In this document: positions 6,356-10,561 of the stretch, piece by piece | How the letters are laid out: each line of letters opens with the position of its first letter | Position numbering within the stretch: the first letter of the stretch is position 1 | Assembly (NCBI GenBank): GCA_025966435.1 | Contig: JAICRQ010000075.1 | Coordinates: forward strand, 1-10,561 | Length of the DNA stretch: 10,561 nucleotides | Direction of reading: 5' to 3' | Source of the DNA: Anaerolineales bacterium | GTDB taxonomy: Bacteria > Chloroflexota > Anaerolineae > Anaerolineales > Villigracilaceae | The notes under the pieces: generated by a model | Told to the model about the DNA's origin: nothing | The model's database searches: none | The model's input: the letters and a program-made list of their open reading frames with translations, nothing else | Position numbers and translations under genes: made by a program

Positions 6356-7027
6356 ATGCCGATGAAATTATTCAGCCTGTTTCTCTTACTCGTTCTCCGA
6401 CTGACAGCCTGCTCTGTCGCAGATGCTTCCGCTCCCACCTTCACCCCGCCACCCACACCTCCAATCATCGCCAGTCCGATCATAGTTTCAAACGCTGAAG
6501 GCACACCTATCTCCCAGCAGCCAGGCTTCGTCGCATGGGTGCTGCTTTCCGGCGTGGATGAACATGGACTGACTGCCGAACATTTTTTGACCCTGTTCGC
6601 AGATACCAACCCGAACGCACCCAAGGTTGGCGAAATCCACACCGGCCATCCGGTCATGGTCCTGGAAATCCGTCAAGTGGGACCGCAGGGACTGCAGCGT
6701 TTCTACCATGTTCAAACGCTGGAGGGAATCAGAGGCTGGATTTCAGACTACTATGTCCGGCGGCAGGCATATTTGTTCAACCATGAGGGCACGACAGTTT
6801 CAATTTACGATAAGCCTCAAGGCGCGCAGATTGCTCAAGTGGCGAACGTGACTCCCATCACCTTACGCCAACCACATGAACCGACCTGGTGGCAGGTGAG
6901 CACGTTGGATGGGAGTGTGCTGGGATGGGTGGAGTCCCGATTTGTGAAAGAGTCTCCCGAGGAAGAGTTTTTATTCGGGGATGATCATGAGCATCCGTGC
7001 GACAACTGCCCGTACTTTCTACCTTAA
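6356..7027 (+). CDS. SH3-like domain lipoprotein with His/Cys tail
   Basis: Lipid-anchored exported protein of 223 residues. The N-terminus MPMKLFSLFLLLVLRLTACS is a lipoprotein signal peptide with lipobox L16-T-A-C19, so Cys19 is the predicted lipidated residue. A Pro/Thr-rich spacer (about 27-45) leads to two SH3-like segments. The first (about 82-137) has VGEIHTGHPVMVLEI ... FYHVQTLEGIRGWISDYYV. The second (about 138-197) has VSIYDKPQGAQIAQVANVTP ... WWQVSTLDGSVLGWVESRFV. The pattern 'W..V...dG..GWv...fv' is typical of bacterial SH3 domains, which often bind cell-wall or other surface polymers. The tail carries DDHEHPCDNC (209-218), a possible metal site or disulfide loop. Translation may start at 6356 or at the second ATG, 6362; neither has a Shine-Dalgarno sequence. 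Function is unknown beyond a surface role. Confidence 0.78.
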   Translation: MPMKLFSLFLLLVLRLTACSVADASAPTFTPPPTPPIIASPIIVSNAEGTPISQQPGFVAWVLLSGVDEHGLTAEHFLTLFADTNPNAPKVGEIHTGHPVMVLEIRQVGPQGLQRFYHVQTLEGIRGWISDYYVRRQAYLFNHEGTTVSIYDKPQGAQIAQVANVTPITLRQPHEPTWWQVSTLDGSVLGWVESRFVKESPEEEFLFGDDHEHPCDNCPYFLP

Positions 7028-7380
7028 TCAAAGAACACTTGGGGAATATCTTTAGTTTGCATTGCATCCGTTTGTAAGCACAAACAAATCTTCTCGGTTA
7101 CGTATTACGGCGCCTCACCTATCTACCAAATGCAAATACCCAAAATAAATCACTCGGGCAAAAGGGAGCCATGCAATCTGGCAATCTCTTCGCTTCAATA
7201 TCCTAAAAGAAACTCGGTCTCTCTACCTATTTTATTACTGCTGAAAATTTCCATTTTCATAAGTGTTTTGATGAATGTAAATAATTTAACTTAAGTCATA
7301 AGTTTCTCCCCCTGACAAATATTGTCTCATATGTGTCAGGGGGATTATTACAATAGTTTTGGTGATCTCCTGGTGGCTAG
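7028..7380. other. 353-bp intergenic gap between convergent genes
   Basis: No gene is visible. The stretch is AT-rich compared with the flanking genes. The only clear structure is the inverted repeat at 7307-7344, listed separately. No obvious terminator follows the lipoprotein gene directly. Confidence 0.5.
7307..7344. terminator. 11-bp GC-rich hairpin, probable terminator of the - strand genes
   Basis: TCCCCCTGACA (7307-7317) pairs perfectly with TGTCAGGGGGA (7334-7344) around a 16-nt loop. It lies 37 bp past the stop of the CPBP-like gene (7381-8178, - strand) and faces the convergent lipoprotein gene, so it can end transcription from either side. Flanks are T/A-rich rather than a pure T-run. 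Confidence 0.6.
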
Positions 7381-8178
7381 TCACGCATTCAAAAGCGGAT
7401 AAATCAGACTTCCATACACGATATGCCAGATGATGTAGTAGCTCATGCGCACCATGAACGAGGCAAGAAATCCATACCTGCGGAAGAGATACGCTTGTGC
7501 CACGCCCATGGGATAGTTGGTGAGAAGCATCGGCAGGAACATCGTCACAAAAAATTGGCCAAAGTTATCCATCACTTTGGGAGTCATTTGCCCCGACAAC
7601 TGTCCAAGCGGCTCCAAAAAAGAGAAGATCAGGATCAACACCCAGAAGGTCTGTTCCTGCCAGCGCCTCTTCAACACAGCATAGGAGATCAGCCAGAGCA
7701 GTACAGGAAATAGGAACAGCCGAAAGATGGCTTCGATAACCACGGTGCCGCTGGTATAGATGAACAGGGACAGGGGATAATCCGTGTTGAAGGAAGCTAC
7801 GCCCATATTCTCTGCAATGAATTGGGTTCCCCTCGTTATCGGGTCCAGGAGCGATGCCACAGTACCAATAACGCCGCCGATCAGCAGCGGAATCCAATAC
7901 CGCTGACGGTTGGAAACGCTCGGGTCGAGCGCAGGCATGAAGCCTGTGCGGTCAGCAAGCCAGAGCCCCACCAGCCCGATAGAGCCGGCGCTGACGATCG
8001 CGCCCCAACTGAAAATGGCGGCAATCGAATCGATTTCGATCAGCGGAAAGAACGGGAGGACGACCAGTTTGACCAGAGCCAGATAGCCAACCAAGATCAG
8101 CCATACGAAGATCGAGCTCGAGAAGAAGGGTTTTCGTCCGATTTTCTCTGTTGTCGCATATGAACTTATTGTAGTCAT
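7381..8178 (-). CDS. CPBP-like integral membrane protein with degenerate active site
   Basis: Polytopic membrane protein of 265 residues that looks like a divergent member of the CPBP (Abi/CAAX protease and bacteriocin-processing) superfamily. The start at 8178 is chosen because GGAGA (8186-8190 on +, read on -) lies 7 bases upstream; an open frame to 8220 lacks such a site. Hydrophobic segments fall near 22-46, 52-74, 96-112, 137-165, 177-192, 208-225 and 240-262. Motif 1 reads IEAIFR (148-153): E149 and R153 fit the second Glu and Arg of EExxxR, but the first Glu is Ile. The usual motif 2 histidine is not visible (IFSFLEPLGQ instead). A late histidine is present in YYIIWHIVYG (H252). Canonical glutamic protease activity is therefore doubtful. 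It may be a diverged enzyme or a non-catalytic membrane partner. It is the last gene of the - strand series, 134 bp behind a canonical CPBP gene. Confidence 0.7.
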   Translation of the reverse strand: MTTISSYATTEKIGRKPFFSSSIFVWLILVGYLALVKLVVLPFFPLIEIDSIAAIFSWGAIVSAGSIGLVGLWLADRTGFMPALDPSVSNRQRYWIPLLIGGVIGTVASLLDPITRGTQFIAENMGVASFNTDYPLSLFIYTSGTVVIEAIFRLFLFPVLLWLISYAVLKRRWQEQTFWVLILIFSFLEPLGQLSGQMTPKVMDNFGQFFVTMFLPMLLTNYPMGVAQAYLFRRYGFLASFMVRMSYYIIWHIVYGSLIYPLLNA

Positions 8179-8256
8179 TTTATTTTCTCCATTAAATCCT
8201 TTGGCGTTCAAGTTGATCAAAACAACTTATCTTAAGAGAGGATGGCTTCTGATAAA

Positions 8257-8283
8257 AGCTGAAATTCCTCCATTTATTCAGCT
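8257..8283 (-). terminator. Hairpin plus T-run between the two CPBP genes
   Basis: Read on the - strand, AGCTGAA and TTCAGCT form a perfect 7-bp stem with a 13-nt loop. TTTATC follows at once. It lies 29 bp past the stop (8313) of the canonical CPBP gene and resembles a weak intrinsic terminator or attenuator, so the downstream CPBP-like gene may be only partly co-transcribed. Confidence 0.45.
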
Positions 8284-8312
8284 CCTCATTAATACTTTTG
8301 CGATGCTCAATA

Positions 8313-9152
8313 TCAAGGCAGATGCACGTTGTCCAGCTTTGGGCGCCAGCCTTGACTAGCGACTCGCTTTCTATCTGCGTGCCAGTACCACAGCCACAGT
8401 CCAATTGCGAGTACAAGATTCAGAACCAATCCCAATACACCGACTTCAGGGTGGAAAGTGCTATCCTGGATGCCCAAAAAGCCGATCTGAGCTCCAGCAC
8501 CGAAGAGCGGATACAAGATTCCGTTCCAGATACCATGGCTGATGCTGGGGACAACCACCGACCCGCTGACCAATCGCAACACGCCCATGATCACGCCAGT
8601 AATTGTTACGTTGCTCACATACATCAGTGCTTGAACTGGAGATAGATTAAACTCAGTACTCAGAAGGGCAACAGGCAAATGCCAGGCGGCAATCGCTATA
8701 CTAGTCAGTACAACGACCCAGACCTTGCTCAGTCGAGCGCGTTGTAGGGCAGCCCACAGCCAGCCACGGAAGAAACCCTCTTCGGTGATGACTGCCAACA
8801 GGATGGTGATGGGTATGGTGGTCGCCAGATTGAACATGGTCTTTGGCCAGTCGGAGGTCTGGAGGTGGATCGCTCCAGCCAGCCATGCTGCCAACGCAAC
8901 AGGGCCGAACACGAACGCCGGCTGGAGCAGCCCGAGGCTGTAATAACGTCCGCGACCCCAGACGAATCCGATCTCGGCTCGCGAGAAACGTCCCAAGTAC
9001 CAGAACAGTCCCACCAGTGGGATCAGCGATAAAGCGCCGAGTTCAGCAGGTAAGCCGATGGCGAATATGGCTGTAATGACCGCAATTGCTGCGAGCAAAC
9101 CAAACGCAGCTCGTTTCCAACTTTTTTGCCTATCTAAAGCATTTGAAATCAT
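8313..9152 (-). CDS. CPBP family intramembrane glutamic endopeptidase
   Basis: Integral membrane protease of 279 residues in the CPBP family (CAAX prenyl protease 2/Rce1-like; PF02517). Conserved active-site residues are all visible: E124-E125-GFF-R129 (motif EExxxR), H158 in AAWHLPVALL, and H206 with N210 in SISHGIWNG. About eight hydrophobic segments fit the family fold, including 13-33, 41-53, 75-94, 108-123, 142-160, 175-200 and 236-257. The start at 9152 (MISNALDRQKSWKRAA) follows the purine-rich AAGAGGAAAAAA; the frame is open to 9245, but that part holds a palindrome and reads as leader. Family members cleave small proteins or peptides within the membrane. In bacteria they act in bacteriocin maturation or self-immunity, or in regulation, while many have no known substrate. 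No peptide-precursor gene is visible next to it. Confidence 0.88.
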   Translation of the reverse strand: MISNALDRQKSWKRAAFGLLAAIAVITAIFAIGLPAELGALSLIPLVGLFWYLGRFSRAEIGFVWGRGRYYSLGLLQPAFVFGPVALAAWLAGAIHLQTSDWPKTMFNLATTIPITILLAVITEEGFFRGWLWAALQRARLSKVWVVVLTSIAIAAWHLPVALLSTEFNLSPVQALMYVSNVTITGVIMGVLRLVSGSVVVPSISHGIWNGILYPLFGAGAQIGFLGIQDSTFHPEVGVLGLVLNLVLAIGLWLWYWHADRKRVASQGWRPKLDNVHLP

Positions 9153-9188
9153 GGGATATTTTTTCCTCTTCTCTATGGTTGATACTCT

Positions 9189-9206
9189 ACACTTGCCAAC
9201 AAGTGT
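9189..9206. promoter_or_regulatory. 18-bp palindrome in the leader of the CPBP gene
   Basis: ACACTTG-CCAA-CAAGTGT is a perfect 7-bp inverted repeat with a 4-nt centre, in the 105-bp gap between the alpha/beta hydrolase and CPBP genes, 37 bp before the CPBP start. Size and symmetry suit a dimeric repressor operator. It could also form an RNA hairpin in the leader. It lacks a T-run on the - strand, so it is unlikely to be a terminator. No regulator gene lies in the window. Confidence 0.45.
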
Positions 9207-9257
9207 CGCACAGGGTATGTAAAAGACACACAAGATACAGTACAAAATATTGGGTAC

Positions 9258-10259
9258 TCAAGAGTTGATAAGAAAACCGACGTTGAGCCTCGCAATCTCC
9301 AGAATGGCTTCGATGACCAGTTCAGGTTGATCGAGCTGGATGTAATGCCCGCTCTCTGCTGCAACGACCTGCTTACCGTTTGAGGATAAACCAGCTAACT
9401 CCTTCTGCATTCTTGTCCATTCCTGTTCGAATTGACTTTGCTGTGCATCGGCAATGCCGTTGGTTCCGTCGGAGAGTCCATGACTCAAGACAATCAGCGG
9501 CAAGCTCCCTATCGATTCAGGTGTCTCCAGCGTGCTGGAATAGAAGGCTGTTGACTCTGCAATTGCGCCGTCGAAGTAACTCGTTGTCGCCAGAACCGCC
9601 TGGTATTGTTTGTACGCTTCGTCGGTGAAGCCACGATTGGGTATCGTTGCGGGCGAGAGTGCCATCATTCCAAGGGAACTCAGTGCGGACAATGTGTGGA
9701 ATTGATTCGCAAATTCTTTAGCCGTATCTCTCAAGAATGGCAGGCGCATGACCTGTTGCTCATGTGCCGAATCCACCAAAACCATGCCTGTCACTTCTTC
9801 AGGATACTTCTGTGCGAATTGACGCATGACGATTCCGCCGAATGAATGACCGACCAGAATATATGGACCTTCGATACTGCTTTTTGCCAGAAGGGCGTGA
9901 AGTTCCAGCGCCATCGCATCACTCTTGCGCGGATGCGGGCTCGCCTCGCTCCAGCCCAGGCCTGCACGGTCATAGGAACAGACTCGCGTTACCCGGGCAA
10001 TTTCTGGCTGAACCTTCGACCAACTCACAAAAAAATCATTCAGACCTGCCTCAAGGATCACGGTGGGACTGCCCTGGCCAGTACAATAGATGTGCATGTT
10101 GTAGTCTCCGACATCCGTTAATTGACCAGGCGGCGGATTCTCATGGACGAGCCGTGACCTGGCAGACAAGCTGGCAGTGTAGGTCAACCCTCCAAGTAGG
10201 AGTAGGAGGAGCAAAAGTCCGGCCATGATGCGCTTTAACCATCTCCAAATTTTGTTCAT
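9258..10259 (-). CDS. Membrane-anchored alpha/beta hydrolase
   Basis: Alpha/beta hydrolase of 333 residues with one N-terminal hydrophobic helix (about 11-29, a run of Leu after KIWRWLKRIM), so it is probably an anchored enzyme with its catalytic domain outside the membrane. The fold is easy to follow: β3 TVILEAGL (66-73, bearing the oxyanion loop), YDRAGLGWSE (96-105), the nucleophile elbow GHSFGG with Ser139, LVDSAHE (161-167) and the histidine loop ESGHYIQLDQP with His305. The acid is not certain; D264 in SHGLSDGTNG is one candidate. The ATG at 10259 has AAAAGG eight to nine bases upstream; a GTG at 10277 in the same frame is less likely. It starts 25 bp behind the serine hydrolase stop, so the two are probably one operon. 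Related proteins are esterases, lipases or epoxide hydrolases. The substrate cannot be told. Confidence 0.88.
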   Translation of the reverse strand: MNKIWRWLKRIMAGLLLLLLLLGGLTYTASLSARSRLVHENPPPGQLTDVGDYNMHIYCTGQGSPTVILEAGLNDFFVSWSKVQPEIARVTRVCSYDRAGLGWSEASPHPRKSDAMALELHALLAKSSIEGPYILVGHSFGGIVMRQFAQKYPEEVTGMVLVDSAHEQQVMRLPFLRDTAKEFANQFHTLSALSSLGMMALSPATIPNRGFTDEAYKQYQAVLATTSYFDGAIAESTAFYSSTLETPESIGSLPLIVLSHGLSDGTNGIADAQQSQFEQEWTRMQKELAGLSSNGKQVVAAESGHYIQLDQPELVIEAILEIARLNVGFLINS

Positions 10260-10284
10260 CTCAATAATCCTTTTCACAGGTTGC

Positions 10285-10561
10285 TTACCAATCCAAGCTT
10301 CTCACGAGATCAGCCAGGCCTTGACGATCTAGGTCGGTGCCGTTGGCAAGAATGGCGATGCCCATTCCAGCCTCGGGATAAATGCGCATGGTTGTCGCAA
10401 AGCCGGCTCCGCCACCCATGTGCTCTAAGTAGCGCTCGCCGCTCGACTCGCCGACCGCCCAGCCGAGGCCACGACTGTCCATGGGCGTGGCATCTGTCAG
10501 TATGGATACAGAGTCGGAGCTCAGAACTGACCCACCCTCCAGCGTGCCTTGATTGAGATAC
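10285..10561 (-). CDS. Serine hydrolase (beta-lactamase/class C PBP-like), C-terminal part
   Basis: The 3' end of a larger gene, cut by the window edge, encodes the last 91 residues. The order of motifs is that of beta-lactamase-family serine hydrolases (PF00144). YLNQGTLEGGSVLSSDSVSI is the usual 'l..G...G..vls..sv..m' segment. It is followed by GLGWAVGE, then HMGGGAGFATTMRIYPEAGM with the H-x-G triad motif that replaces KTG, and then GIAILANGTD. The stop TAA is at 10285-10287. The catalytic S-x-x-K and Y-x-N boxes lie outside the window. It is the first - strand gene visible, 25 bp ahead of the alpha/beta hydrolase. Such enzymes are esterases, D-aminopeptidases or carboxypeptidases; true beta-lactamase activity should not be assumed. 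Confidence 0.85.
   Translation of the reverse strand, partial: YLNQGTLEGGSVLSSDSVSILTDATPMDSRGLGWAVGESSGERYLEHMGGGAGFATTMRIYPEAGMGIAILANGTDLDRQGLADLVRSLDW

Noticed and set aside
8192..8416. 74-codon - strand frame spanning the gap between the CPBP genes
   Set aside because: Half overlaps the end of the canonical CPBP gene in another frame, and the rest covers a hairpin. There is no family resemblance.

Overview
The window looks like a chromosomal piece of a moderately GC-rich bacterium, most plausibly Chloroflexota (Anaerolineae-like). This is inferred from gene style only: a secreted lamin-tail-domain plus ComEC-type metallo-beta-lactamase protein with NT-x-PTAT linkers, a small SH3-like lipoprotein, and CPBP proteases beside alpha/beta hydrolases. 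No direct taxonomic marker was searched.

Layout. (1) 1-380: the 3' end of a 23S rRNA, an internal spacer, a complete 5S rRNA and two consecutive intrinsic terminators, i.e. the tail of an rRNA operon on the + strand. (2) 398-2213: a cluster of gene remnants directly behind the rRNA operon. It holds a serine recombinase (- strand) that lacks its catalytic N-terminus and carries two frameshifts. It is butted head-to-head against a tyrosine recombinase (+ strand) that lacks both ends. These are followed by the C-terminal scrap of an aldehyde:ferredoxin oxidoreductase with two in-frame TAG codons, and a short fragment of uncertain origin. (3) 2405-3088: an intact but unrecognised 227-residue protein on the - strand. 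(4) 3386-6208: a large secreted protein with three LTD repeats, a ComEC-like metallo-beta-lactamase domain, a Thr/Pro linker and an Ig-like C-terminal domain. It has a strong ribosome binding site and a long hairpin behind it. (5) 6356-7027: a lipoprotein with SH3-like repeats and a His/Cys-rich tail. (6) 7381-10561: a - strand gene series, in transcription order a serine hydrolase (beta-lactamase fold, cut by the window edge), an alpha/beta hydrolase with an N-terminal membrane anchor, a canonical CPBP intramembrane protease, and a second CPBP-like membrane protein with a degenerate active site.

How they may work together. The first two - strand hydrolases are 25 bp apart and are probably co-transcribed. 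The two CPBP genes lie farther apart (105 and 134 bp gaps), with a palindrome in front of the first and a hairpin plus T-run between them, so each may also have its own promoter or attenuation. The + strand genes 3386-6208 and 6356-7027 encode exported proteins but are separated by a strong hairpin. I see no CRISPR array, tRNA, or recognisable defence, toxin-antitoxin or biosynthetic system. The most interesting items are the recombinase graveyard behind the rRNA operon, the multi-domain secreted MBL protein, the unrecognised 227-residue protein and the active-site-degenerate CPBP paralogue.
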